Part shown: piece by piece, positions 10,556 through 20,480 of the stretch
How the letters are laid out: each line of letters opens with the position of its first letter
How positions within the stretch are numbered: position 1 is the stretch's first letter
DNA from: Cyanodermella asteris
Lineage: Eukaryota > Ascomycota > Lecanoromycetes > Ostropales > Stictidaceae
Length of the DNA stretch: 64,000 nucleotides
Assembly (NCBI GenBank): GCA_900618795.1
Contig: UYJD01000001.1
Coordinates: 807,221-871,220, forward strand
Reading direction: 5' to 3'
Translations under genes and position numbers: made by a program
The notes under the pieces: generated by a model
Database searches by the model: none
The model's input: the letters and a program-made list of their open reading frames with translations, nothing else
Told to the model about the DNA's origin: nothing

Positions 10556-12451
10556 ATGGCAGCCCGAGATTCTCGCTTGAGCCAAGCTCCTACTATTTCC
10601 TCCGAAGTCGGCTCGGACTCGGCCCACTCTTCCAGACGTACGAGCTCTACACCCGACATTGAACATGCGCCGATTCGCAACGATCCGTTAGTTGACTTCG
10701 ATGACGAGTATGGCGCGCCACTGTCACGAAAGGCTACCTCGATACGCACGAATGCCACCAGTGATCCTAGATTTGAGGTTGACTGGACCGAAGAGGATGG
10801 TGACAATCCTCGAAGCTGGTGTCTGGCCTATAAGGTTTTTATTTTGGCCTCGACGAGCTATAGCACGTGGACAGTCGTTCTGTACTCGACGGCCTATACG
10901 GCCGCCATCTACGACATTCAAGCAGATTTTCACGAACCGAGTGAAACGATTGTCACTCTCGGCCTGACGACCTATCTTGTTGGCATCGCTGTTGGTTCAT
11001 TGGTCTTGGCCCCTTTGAGTGAAATGTATGGCAGACGCTGGGTTTACGTTATCAGCACTGCCATGTTCATCATTTTACTCATACCTGCTTCGAGAGTGAA
11101 TAATCTGGCTGGCCTGATCGTCCTGCGTTTCTTCATCGCTTTATTCGCAGCCGCTGACATCTCGAATGCTCCCGGGACAATTGCCGACATCATCAATGAA
11201 GAGTATCGTGCTTTGGCTCTCTCAATCTGGTCCATCGCTCCAATGAACGGCCCAGTGTTTGGTCCGATTATCGGTGGATTCGTTGCTCAACATCTCGGAT
11301 GGCGATGGGAGCAGTATCTGTGCATCATCCTGGGTGCCTTGGCCTTGGTTCTCATGTTCCTGGCCAAGGAAACGTATGGGCCTGTCTTACTGCAGAGAAA
11401 GGCAGAGAAGATCCGTTGTGAGACTGGGGACCAGAGGTGGTGGTCCCGGTACGATTCGAAGCTGTCTTTTACCGCCCTGCTGCAAGTCAATCTAGTACGA
11501 CCGCTGTCGATGGCCGTCACCGAACCAATTTGCATGTTCTGGAACCTCTACATTGGCATAATTTACGCAATCCTTTATCTTTGCTTTGTTGCATATCCTA
11601 TTATGTTCTCCGGACTACGTGGTTGGGGCACTGGTGTGACTGGCCTGTCATTCTTGGGAATCGGCGCTGGAACGATGATAACGATATGCTCTGAACCTCT
11701 CATCCGCCGGTATATCATCTCAAGACCTGCCGATCCAGAGACGGGCAAAGCTCCTCTTGAGGCGATGATGCCTGTAGTATGCCTGGCGTCAATCTTGGTA
11801 CCGATTGGGCAATTGTGGTTTGCTTGGACATGTGCACCGCCAGTACCATACATTGTGCCAATTCTTGCTGGCATTCCTTTCGGCGCGGGCAACGGCATCA
11901 TCTTCATCTACGCCCAGAACTACCTTGCTCGCGCTTACGGAATCTACGCTGCATCCGCCATGGCTGGCAATGCAGTCATTCGAAGTTTCTTGGGCGGCGC
12001 GTTGCCACTAGCGGGTCCGGCCATGTATCAGACGCTCGGTCCACAATGGGCTGGATCGTTGCTCGGATTCATGCAGGTCGTCATCATTCCTATTCCATTC
12101 GTCTTCTGGAAGTACGGCGCACAGATCAGGGCAAAGAGCGCGTTGATCAGAGAAATGCGGGAAGAAGAAGAACGCCAAGAAGCAAAGAAGTCCAAGGCTC
12201 AGGATAAGATCGCGAGAAAGGAGGGCAATTTTGACTTGAAGAAAGCCAACGCAAAACTCGAGCGACGTGTAAGCTACGACAACGAGAAAGATATCGAGGC
12301 AGGTTTGGACGCTATTGCGGAAGCCGGTGTCGCTGGGGTGCAAACCGGGGACCAGGCTGTTGACAGGGAGGTTTGGGAGGAAGAGCGACGTCTTAAGGAG
12401 AACGAGGCTCAGGTCGTGGTTGAGAGCCCGCCTGAACGCTGTGAAAAATGA
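10556..12451 (+). CDS. MFS transporter, DHA1 (drug:H+ antiporter-1 / polyamine-type) family
   Basis: A single-exon gene for 631 residues. A Ser-rich cytosolic N-terminus of about 85 residues is followed by 12 predicted hydrophobic segments. The loop 2-3 signature is LAPLSEMYGRRWVYV, and NGPVFGPIIGGF after the fourth to fifth helices resembles the antiporter motif C of DHA1 proteins. After the sixth helix comes the usual cytosolic loop, and after the twelfth a charged, Lys/Glu-rich tail of about 110 residues, longer than usual. Fungal DHA1 members with DNPRSW before helix 1 export drugs, polyamines or small metabolites across the plasma membrane; the substrate is unknown. No biosynthetic genes sit next to it. 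Confidence 0.85.
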   Translation: MAARDSRLSQAPTISSEVGSDSAHSSRRTSSTPDIEHAPIRNDPLVDFDDEYGAPLSRKATSIRTNATSDPRFEVDWTEEDGDNPRSWCLAYKVFILASTSYSTWTVVLYSTAYTAAIYDIQADFHEPSETIVTLGLTTYLVGIAVGSLVLAPLSEMYGRRWVYVISTAMFIILLIPASRVNNLAGLIVLRFFIALFAAADISNAPGTIADIINEEYRALALSIWSIAPMNGPVFGPIIGGFVAQHLGWRWEQYLCIILGALALVLMFLAKETYGPVLLQRKAEKIRCETGDQRWWSRYDSKLSFTALLQVNLVRPLSMAVTEPICMFWNLYIGIIYAILYLCFVAYPIMFSGLRGWGTGVTGLSFLGIGAGTMITICSEPLIRRYIISRPADPETGKAPLEAMMPVVCLASILVPIGQLWFAWTCAPPVPYIVPILAGIPFGAGNGIIFIYAQNYLARAYGIYAASAMAGNAVIRSFLGGALPLAGPAMYQTLGPQWAGSLLGFMQVVIIPIPFVFWKYGAQIRAKSALIREMREEEERQEAKKSKAQDKIARKEGNFDLKKANAKLERRVSYDNEKDIEAGLDAIAEAGVAGVQTGDQAVDREVWEEERRLKENEAQVVVESPPERCEK

Positions 12452-13123
12452 GCAATATCTCTGACGATAATGATTGACGACACTCGTATAGACTCTCGGC
12501 GCAAAGCATATATCACGTGCAGTGTGTCGGACACCACTGAACGTATACTCCTGGCTAATTGCAAAACCCATTCAATTGATACCAGACCTTGTCAGCTTAA
12601 TGTCAAATGTGTATCTGATAAAAAGTGCGAAACGGATTTCCCTGCAATATGAATTGACTAGACCCTGACTGTCCGTGCGCAAACACGTTTGTGGTCGTGT
12701 CTTTGATTGAGGGCCGGCTGGCGGGTTGATCGTTGTGGACTCTTGCTGTACTGCTATGTCTGAGTCGGCTTAACGTACTGTTCTGAAAGAAAGGACTGCC
12801 GTGGTGCTTTGTGTATGCATAGCTGCAGTCGGTCAAGGGATGAGCTTCAGCAATTCAACTCCGGTTCGGCTCGTCCCGTGCTGATCGCTCCGCCAAGCCA
12901 TCGTCACGTCTCCCAAATTCATGTCCCGACGCGCCCTGTGAGCCGCACTTCATCTGCACACCCACCAAGTCAACCTTCCCCTCGTGATCCTCTCATTTCT
13001 ACAATCGACCGTCTCAGAGCAGACCGCCGACGCTTCCATCTCCTCCCAGTGTCGACCCACCCGTCCACGCTCCCTCACATCGGCCTAGCCGACACCTTTC
13101 TTTCCGCCCCTTCCTCCCCAGCC
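12452..13123. promoter_or_regulatory. Intergenic region upstream of Arp1
   Basis: This 672 bp stretch lies between the transporter stop and the Arp1 start. An open frame runs in phase with Arp1 from 12809, but residues before [18 protein letters not shown] have no actin-like character and the region is Pro/Ser-rich leader-like sequence, so I leave it untranslated. Confidence 0.45.
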
Positions 13124-14315
13124 ATGGGCGACACAACCCTCCACAACGCACCCATCGTGCTCGACAACGGCAGCGGCACCATCCGCGCCGGCTTCGCCGG
13201 CGAAGAACGGCCCAAATGCTTCTTTCCCTCTTACGTCGGGCGACCAAAGCACACGCGCGTCCTCGCCGGAGCGCTCGAAGGCGACCACTTCATCGGGCCC
13301 AAAGCGCAAGAACTACGCGGCCTGCTCAAGATCCGCTACCCGCTCGAGCACGGCATAGTCACAAACTGGGACGACATGGAGCGCATCTGGCAGCACGTCT
13401 ACACGGAGGAGCTCAAGACGCTGAGCGAGGAACACCCGGTGCTGTTGACCGAGGCGCCGCTGAATCCGCGGGAGAACCGGGAGACGGCGGCGCAGATACT
13501 GTTCGAGACTTTCAACGTTCCCGCGATCTACACTTCGATCCAGGCCGTCTTGTCGTTGTATGCGAGTGGGCGGACGACGGGGGTGGTGTTGGATGCGGGT
13601 GACGGGGTGTCGCATGCGGTGCCGGTTTATGAGGGTTTCGCGATGGCGAATTCGATTCGGAGGATTGATGTTGCGGGAAGGGATGTGACGGATTATATGC
13701 AGTTGCTGTTGAGGAAGAGTGGGTATGTCTTTCACACGAGTGCGGAGAAGGAGGTGGTTAGGTTGATAAAGGAGGCTACGAGCTACAATGCCCTGGATAC
13801 GAAAAAAGAGGAGAGAGAATGGGCGCAAGGTCAAGGACGAGGAGACTCCAAGGTCGTGGAGTATCCATTGCCGGATGGCAACAAAGTCAAGGTGAGTCTG
13901 TCTGAAAATTGGTATTTGTGGTTGCTAATATTATCAGGTTGGCGCTGAGCGCTTCCGTGCTCCGGAAATTCTATTCGATCCCGAGATTATCGGTCTGGAA
14001 TATCCTGGTGTCCACCAGATTGTGGTCGATGCCATCGGCCGGACAGACCTCGACTTGCGAAAAGCATTATATGCGAACATTGTCTTGAGTGGTGGAGCGA
14101 CGTTAACAAAAGGCTTCGGCGACAGGCTTCTGCATGAAGTTCAGCGACTGGCCGTGAAGGATATGAGAATCAAGATCTTCGCACCTCCGGAGCGGAAATA
14201 CAGCACTTGGATCGGCGGCAGCATCTTGGCAGGCCTCAGCACATTTCGAAAGATGTGGGTCTCCGTTGACGACTGGAACGAGAATCCGGAACTCATTCAC
14301 ACCAAATTTTCATGA
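13124..14315 (+). CDS. ARP1: Actin-related protein 1 (centractin), dynactin filament subunit
   Basis: Two exons, 13124-13891 and 13938-14315 (46 bp intron, GTGAGT...TTATCAG), give 381 residues, the family's usual length. Actin-fold motifs are [15 protein letters not shown] (phosphate 1), [19 protein letters not shown] (phosphate 2) and [14 protein letters not shown] (adenosine). The C-terminus [25 protein letters not shown] is highly conserved. [21 protein letters not shown] distinguishes Arp1 from conventional actin. Arp1 builds the short filament of dynactin, the cofactor of dynein, needed for nuclear migration in hyphae (ro-4 in Neurospora, nudK in Aspergillus). Confidence 0.95.
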
Positions 14316-14999
14316 TCGGCTGGCGACGCATCATTGACAACGCAAATCGTCAAGAGGATATCTCAGCGCGAGTCAGCCTCAAAAGAAAGGCCCCGGCACA
14401 ATTTGTTTCGTGCAAGTGCAGCCTACATCTGCCTCAGGTCTCATTTGTAAGTGTGTCGAAGCAAAAGTGGATGGTAATGACAGAAGCATGCGATTCCATT
14501 GGCTGGGCATGGTGATCATTAGCACGGCGTTATTGCGGTCATGGCATAAAATATCAGATANNNNNNNNNNNNNNNNNNNNNNNNNCCCCAAGAGCGTCTC
14601 GTTTGTATTCCTACCAATCGAGACAGCCTTAGTATGCAAAGATATCATTCTCGAAGCCTCCCCGCTCAGCTGCGTCCTTGTGGGACAACGGAGACGCTAT
14701 TGTTCCGGCTGGCTTGTATCGGCATGCGACCACCTACGACTCTCTTTGAGTTTTGACTTTGTTTGTAGGTTTTACAAATCGATCTAAGCTGGAGTGGCAC
14801 GAATTTGCAGAAAGAAAAGAGAGAAAAAACTATCTCAAGAAACGAATGTTACGTCTCCTATCGTCTCAGTCGTGATATGCTAATTTGCACCTCCAGTGCC
14901 CCGATCAAGTTCCGAACACAGCTTCAGATCGGACCGCCAGGGGCTCCCCGTTCCTCGTTTCAGACTTTCGACTTCGAACATTCGACAGTCCTTGAGTCT
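14316..14999. other. Convergent 3' region of Arp1 and AA9, containing an assembly gap
   Basis: This 684 bp stretch between two convergent stop codons includes 25 unknown bases. I see no gene. Confidence 0.5.
14561..14585. other. Assembly gap, 25 N
   Basis: Twenty-five consecutive N characters. It lies in noncoding sequence between two convergent genes, so no protein is affected. Confidence 1.
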
Positions 15000-15912
15000 T
15001 CAAGCGTTGAAATCCCTCTTCTTCTTCTTCGCCGTCCACGGCGCCGGACCGGGAATCGTATAGCTCGCCAGCGTCTGATAAATGTTGATCAGAATACCGG
15101 GATCCGTCGTCTTGTACAACGCCGTGCCCGCCGTGCCCGCCGGCAACGCCGCGGAACCCGATCCCGTAACCTGCAAATTGACGCACTGCGGATAATTCTG
15201 CGCCCCGTTGCCGCTTCCCGCGCCGTGCAGCGCGATGATCTCGTGTCGCAGAACGTAGCTTCCCGGCGCCAGCGAGCTCGGGATCGTGACGGACCAGGTG
15301 AAGTTGGCGGCGATCAGCTGGTCGGTGGCCCACGTGCCGGGCACGGTCGCGTCGCTGATCAGCCCGGCTTGGTCGATTTTGGTCCAGCCGAGGCCGGCCT
15401 CGGTGGCGCCGGCGCAGTTGGGGCTGGAGCACTTTGCGAGGTAGTCGATGACGGGGCCCTTGTGGCTGTCGGGCCAGGTCGACCATTGGAGGGAGAGCTT
15501 GGAGCCGGCGGCGACGGGGACGCTGGTCGAGCCCGGCGTGGCGCCCTTGTGGCAGGAGATGTTGGGGGAGGTGTAGGAGTTTGGCTCCACGAAGCCGAGG
15601 TCTTGGTTGTAGGCGAACCAGCCGGCGGTGGTTGCTTGTTGGTTGTATGGGACGAGGTAGACCCAGTTCTGGAAGAGGTTGTTAGAGAGCTTTGATTCGG
15701 AATGGGACAGGCAAGATTGCGGGATGGGTGAAGGAGAGATGAGATGGGAAGTGTCGGGCGCTTTGTGGTGATTGCTTGATTGGGGAAGAACTTACCGGGC
15801 TGGAGCCAATGTACGACTTGCCGCCGGAGATGATGTTGCTGATGTAGCCGTGAGCGCTCACGGCCGGGGTCAAGGCTAGGACCGCCAGGACGGAGACCGA
15901 TGTGATCTGCAT
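15000..15912 (-). CDS. AA9 lytic polysaccharide monooxygenase (former GH61)
   Basis: Exons 15912-15796 and 15668-15000, with a 127 bp intron (GTAAGT...CTTCCAG), encode 261 residues. The signal peptide ends VSA, exposing His21 (HGYISNI), the first ligand of the copper histidine brace. The second ligand lies in [14 protein letters not shown] and the axial tyrosine in [14 protein letters not shown]. The enzyme would cleave cellulose or related glucans oxidatively outside the cell. There is no cellulose-binding module; the C-terminus instead ends in a lysine run (KKKKR). It lies 775 bp from the GH131 gene on the same strand, consistent with shared induction on plant cell wall material. Confidence 0.95.
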
Positions 15913-16687
15913 GATTTCGGCTAGGTAGGGAGAAACTCAAGGCCAATGGTGAATATTGGAAAAGAATGATCGACTGTCGATTACTGAAGATCATGGGCCA
16001 GCATGGAGAAGTATATATGCATAAGCCCTCCCCATGTTGCGCGATGAATTGGCAGCATCATGATTCCTTTCATTTAACCGAAGTCTGACCAGTGTCTGTG
16101 AGATGAATGACGGACAAGCCTTCGCTTGGAAGGGGAGTTGAGGCTCTGAGCTGGCGGACATGTCCTCTGGCTTGCTATTGCTGAACATATGGGTTTGGGA
16201 GTGTGTATCGTGCCGGGGTCTCCGAAACTGGAATGTGCGAGTTTCCCGGGGTTCCCCACAGAATGCCACTTTTTAGCCTGCAGGAGGATCGCGTGGATGA
16301 TATGCAGTGTTCAAGGTGTTGCTTCAAGTGTGCTTGCAGGGGTGTGTGTCAGCGCCGTCGAGTCACGGATCTCAGCGGTTGGTGAATCGTGAGGGTGCCA
16401 AGATGGGTCCGCTCAACGACTATCGATCGGCTAGTGACCATCGCCAAAAAAAATAATTGGATAACTTTCTTCTGTCAGAATTGGAGTGTGGAATATATTT
16501 ATCCATTGGAGGTGAGCGTGCCAGAGTGGTGCATGCTAGTGGTTGACTTTCTTCCGGCGGCAGTTGAAACACAAGATTTCATTCGCAAACTCAGCAGACA
16601 GGGGAAGGAAGAGCACATGTCCAAGTCGGTCAAGTACCATGTTTTGACTGTCTGCTAGCATGCAATTGACGCTTCCACCCATACCAT
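15913..16687 (-). promoter_or_regulatory. AA9 promoter region with TATA box and two CreA-like sites
   Basis: Reading the minus strand, GCATATATACTT (about 16010-16021) is a good TATA box roughly 100 bp before the AA9 ATG. Two SYGGRG matches, the consensus of the carbon catabolite repressor CreA, lie at 16213-16218 and 16246-16251 (both CCGGGG). Paired sites are typical of repressed cellulase promoters, but the motif is short and chance matches are common. The rest is the 3' flank of the GH131 gene. Confidence 0.4.
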
Positions 16688-17476
16688 CTAGCTACTTGCT
16701 GGTCCGCTGACACTGGTAGTCAGGCATTCCGACTCGACATACACGCCCGAAAAGTGCCAATCTTCCGCAGCATCATCGGTTCGACCGGCATTAGACGGCA
16801 AGCGCAATACGCCCAAGTGCCAATCCGCACCATCGGAAAAAGTAGACACGGAGACCGGGCTGACCGTCAGCTGCAGCGGATCCGCTCCGGTTGAATGATA
16901 AAACCCAACGTTGCCGGCATCGAAGTCGATGGCATACGCAACGTTGTGCCACACTCCAGCCGTGAAGTTCGTGCTCCAATGACTCGTGCCGGAAACGCAC
17001 CACTGCAATCGAGTGTCCGAGGCACCCGAGGAGTCCGCGACGCGGCCGTACTTGAGTTCGGTGAAATGGCTTTCAAAGAAGGCGACCTGATGTTCTTCGT
17101 ACGGCGACGGGGCGTTCTTCCCGCTTTGCTGGATCGAGAAGTGATAGAAGACTTTACCCTTGTTGATGGGTGCGGTGGTCTGCGGAATTAGCTCGGTCCG
17201 CCGCATCGTCTGGCCATTCCAGTAGGATGTGTTGTCGATGGTCAGCTGGAAGCCTTGCTTTGAGCTCGTGTCGGCCGGGTTCTTGTACGCGGTGCCCATG
17301 TTGACATATTCAGTCAGAGGCCCGCTCCCGTGGATGTAATACTGGTAGGGCCCTACTTGGTTCGACCAGGACCAGTTGTTCAGGAAAGCGCTGGAGGATT
17401 GGTTGTTGGCGCGACCATCCCAAAGGACGGTTGCGCTCGTGACGGTAGCAAGGGCGAGGATTTTGAAAAGTGTCAT
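16688..17476 (-). CDS. Glycoside hydrolase family 131 beta-glucanase
   Basis: A single exon encodes 262 residues with a signal peptide of about 15 residues (cut before TVLWDGR). The body matches the GH131 catalytic domain: VLWDGRANNQSSSAFLN, WSNQVGPYQYYIHG, YWNGQTMRRTELIPQT, EEHQVAFFESHFTELKYG and GADWHLGVLRLP. GH131 enzymes are fungal broad-specificity exo/endo beta-1,3(4)/1,6-glucanases. There is no carbohydrate-binding module. A TATA-like CATATATG lies about 40 bp upstream of the ATG on the coding strand, and a CreA-like site (CTCCGG) at 17670-17675. It probably works with the neighbouring AA9 enzyme on plant or fungal glucans. Confidence 0.9.
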   Translation of the reverse strand: MTLFKILALATVTSATVLWDGRANNQSSSAFLNNWSWSNQVGPYQYYIHGSGPLTEYVNMGTAYKNPADTSSKQGFQLTIDNTSYWNGQTMRRTELIPQTTAPINKGKVFYHFSIQQSGKNAPSPYEEHQVAFFESHFTELKYGRVADSSGASDTRLQWCVSGTSHWSTNFTAGVWHNVAYAIDFDAGNVGFYHSTGADPLQLTVSPVSVSTFSDGADWHLGVLRLPSNAGRTDDAAEDWHFSGVYVESECLTTSVSGPASS

Positions 17477-18289
17477 TGTTGCTGGACTTGATGGTACAGA
17501 GGTGAGACCGGTACTTCATATATGTACTGTATGTTGGGATGTAGTCAGTTTCCCTGATATGAATAGCCGAGAGTCTGGAAAAGTTTGGCGGGATGTTTCG
17601 CAGTGCTAACCGAAGCGTTGCACCGATCACCTTAGGCATAGCCCGGTCAACTTGATCAGTTGGCGGCCCCTCCGGCAGATTGCCAGGACAAGGTTTGAAC
17701 AGGCCCACACAGGCACCTATTCGCAACGACCACGACTCTCTGACCCGAGTGCTTGTGCTCTGGCTGCATCGGTGGGTCTTTGAAGGCGCGCCTGATTGGG
17801 AAAAGAAGGTGCGGATTTAGCAGCCTCACCTAATTCTATGGGATCAAAGCGCGTGAGAAACTTAGACAATTGATTAGGCTAATTCCTATGAACGCGGTAA
17901 GATTCGTCAATTGTGATAGCCTCGAAATGAGTCCAATAACATTCATTTGCACGGCCATTCGTCGATGTCGAATGTTTTCGTCGATATCTGCAGCAACCAG
18001 CTGGACCGAGTCAACGTTCCTGGCTGCGCATGGCACTCTTGTAGCTCTGTAGCAGATCGCGCAGCAGGCTTGTCCGAAACATGGCAGTCCTGGTGGTTGC
18101 ACATCCAGCAAGTTTGAAGAATTTTGCTGACCGTTCAAATCGTCCGCATGCGCCGTTTTTGCCTCAGCCCAAAAATGATCTGTTTTCGCAAATTCTTCAG
18201 TCAATACAGACTTGAGACTGCTAGCTGTGAAGTCAAGACGCCATCGCTATGCTTATTTCCATCCGAATCATGATCTTCTTTTTGATTTT
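17477..18289. promoter_or_regulatory. Intergenic region: GH131 promoter and cyclophilin-40 3' flank
   Basis: This 813 bp stretch holds the GH131 promoter (TATA-like element at about 17517-17524) and the end of the cyclophilin transcript. A minus-strand frame at 17836-18204 shows no recognisable domain. Confidence 0.4.
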
Positions 18290-19417
18290 TCACTCGAAGA
18301 ACTTCTTGAAAGCTGCCTTTTCCTTCTTTGCAGCCTCGGCCTGCTTAGCCTTGACAGTCTTGAGCTCGTTCTCAATAGCTGAATCGCCGGGCGCAAGCCC
18401 CTGGGCAAGCTTGAGGTCCTGAACGGCAGCATCGGGGTCCTTCTGGGCGATCTTGGCCTGAGCGCGGCGGTAGTAAGCCTTTGCGCGGTCCTTGGGCTCA
18501 ATGTGCTTCTCAAGATCAGGTCGATCCAAAGCCTTTGAAACGCTCGACACGGCCTCCTCGTACTGATTCGATTTGAGTTGCAAAAGGGCGCTGTTGCTGT
18601 GCAGTGTGAACCGGAGCTGGGCCAGGGTCTTCGCTGTGCCCTCGGCGTCCTTGTCATTGGCTTCGGGGTACTCGTTGAGGTATCTCAAGCCCTTCTGGTA
18701 CTTTTCGACACCGATACCCAAATCGCCCTTCTTAAAGGCTATATTGCCAAAGTTCTTCAGGTCAGTGACGATCTTGATGATCCTCTCGCCGTTCCACTCC
18801 GCTTCCTTCTCCGGCACATCCTCGGGGAAATCTTCGTACGTATCGCCGTAGGCATCGGGCTTCTGCACATCCGCCTTGGCTGCCTCCTCGCCACTCAATT
18901 CTCCACAATCCACAATCTTGGTCTCCCAATTGGGCTTGTCGCTGACCGTCTTCAAATTTTCAATCTTCCTCACAATGTTCTTGCCTCCCAGAACTTCGCC
19001 AAAAACAACATGCTTGTCATTCAAGTGCGGCGTCGCAACCGTGGTGATGAAGAACTGACTCCCGTTCGTGCCCGGGCCCGCATTCGCCATGGACAGCAGG
19101 AATGGCCGGTCGTGCTTGAGCTCAAAGTTCTCGTCTTCGAACTTTTCACCATAGATAGATTCGCCTCCCGTGCCATTTCCAGCGGTGAAGTCGCCTCCCT
19201 GGATCATGAACTGCTTGATCACGCGGTGAAAGATGCTGCCTTTGTAGCTTAGGGGCTTGCCGGACTTGCCGGTGCCCTTCTCGCCGGTGCAGAGAGCGCG
19301 AAAGTTGTCGGCTGTCTTGGGGACGACGTCGTTGAAAAGCTCAAAGGTGATACGACCTTCCGGGCGGTCGTTGATTGAGATGTCAAAGAAGACGCGGCTG
19401 CGCTTTGCGGGTGCCAT
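18290..19417 (-). CDS. CPR6: Peptidyl-prolyl cis-trans isomerase D, cyclophilin-40 (CPR6 type)
   Basis: A single-exon gene for 375 residues. Residues 1-175 are a cyclophilin domain with [27 protein letters not shown] and [11 protein letters not shown]. Residues from about 220 carry three TPR motifs ([62 protein letters not shown]), which in this family dock onto the C-terminal EEVD of Hsp90. The protein is a cytosolic Hsp90 co-chaperone. LNDKH has His where cyclophilin A has the cyclosporin-contacting Trp, a known Cyp40 trait linked to weaker cyclosporin binding. Confidence 0.95.
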   Translation of the reverse strand: MAPAKRSRVFFDISINDRPEGRITFELFNDVVPKTADNFRALCTGEKGTGKSGKPLSYKGSIFHRVIKQFMIQGGDFTAGNGTGGESIYGEKFEDENFELKHDRPFLLSMANAGPGTNGSQFFITTVATPHLNDKHVVFGEVLGGKNIVRKIENLKTVSDKPNWETKIVDCGELSGEEAAKADVQKPDAYGDTYEDFPEDVPEKEAEWNGERIIKIVTDLKNFGNIAFKKGDLGIGVEKYQKGLRYLNEYPEANDKDAEGTAKTLAQLRFTLHSNSALLQLKSNQYEEAVSSVSKALDRPDLEKHIEPKDRAKAYYRRAQAKIAQKDPDAAVQDLKLAQGLAPGDSAIENELKTVKAKQAEAAKKEKAAFKKFFE

Positions 19418-20480
19418 GTTTGGTGATTTGTGAAAGGTGATCAGCCAAGAAAGGAAGCTATTTTGACGTGTAAAGGATCAGGTTCTTGTGCAGGTGCGGA
19501 AGTTGTCGGTATTTGTCTTCGTGTGAGATTGAATGGGAACTGACGCTCGAGTCAGGTTGCAAAATTTTCAGCGCATGAAAGCAGGCACAAGCTCGAAGCT
19601 TCCATTTCCAGGCACGCAAATCGCAAGTTGCCGCGCTGCCCCACTAACTCAAACATCAAGCATCAAGAACAATGCTCCGATATCATCCCGAACATACGTT
19701 CAACATGGAACAGTGGAATAGTTGTTGCGATTCCACCGTCACATGGCGTTCAAGTCGTGAAGCTGTGTCACACTGGAGCCTGGCAGAATGCTGAAATTCC
19801 TTTCGAAGCTGATGATCCTCCGAATTACAAAACGTTCAGCTCAACAAGATCTATTAAATGTTCGCATTTGCGCTGTCTAAATGGATTTCGACAGTTGCAT
19901 CCTGATTTCTTTCCATGAGCTGGTCTCAACGGGTGTTCAACTGCCCTCAGTCGGCTACAATGTCATAAACACATCATCCTTTGCAATAAATAGGACCTTG
20001 ACATCGGACCGTGACGTGTAACCTCGACATAGGGTCTTCATAGGAATAAGCACGCTCGAGGTTTTCAATGAGCGATGATTGCCTCGTCATTCGCTCGCTA
20101 TGCACACGCATTGCTTATCGTATCGTTTGAGGTATGTACAAGATCCCCTCCTGCTATATCCTCCCCAAGGGTATCCAAACGCCATCGCCAATTCGTCAAT
20201 GGCTGACATGTCCAGCTTACACCCTTCATCCATTCGCTTCCAGGTCGCTTCCCTTACGCCTGGCCATGGTTTTAGATGACGCAGCGCATCGTTCGTCACC
20301 TTGTCGGATGTTACTCGAAGGGCGTGTAGCTCGCCACAGCGCGCTTTGTTGTCAGCCGGCGTGCATTAGTGCTCAACTGCCGGTTGCAAGGCTCGTGGAA
20401 GTCGCGGTCTCGGTGTTGAGGATTATCGCGATGCCTGAAAACTCATTTGGCGTGGGATGGCCCGTATTTGCTATGTAGGG
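19418..20480. other. Intergenic region between cyclophilin-40 and SLM-type gene
   Basis: About 1.06 kb holding the cyclophilin promoter on one side and the 3' flank of the SLM-type gene on the other. Small open frames on both strands have no domain. I see no further gene. Confidence 0.4.

Noticed and set aside
12809-13123. 105-codon N-terminal extension of Arp1
   Set aside because: Arp1 proteins start at the MGD... position; the extension is Pro/Ser-rich leader sequence without similarity to actin.
13313-13834. 173-codon minus-strand frame opposite Arp1
   Set aside because: Antisense shadow of a highly conserved exon.
14805-15695. 296-codon plus-strand frame, Arg/Gly-rich
   Set aside because: Antisense shadow of the AA9 gene, produced by its high GC third positions.
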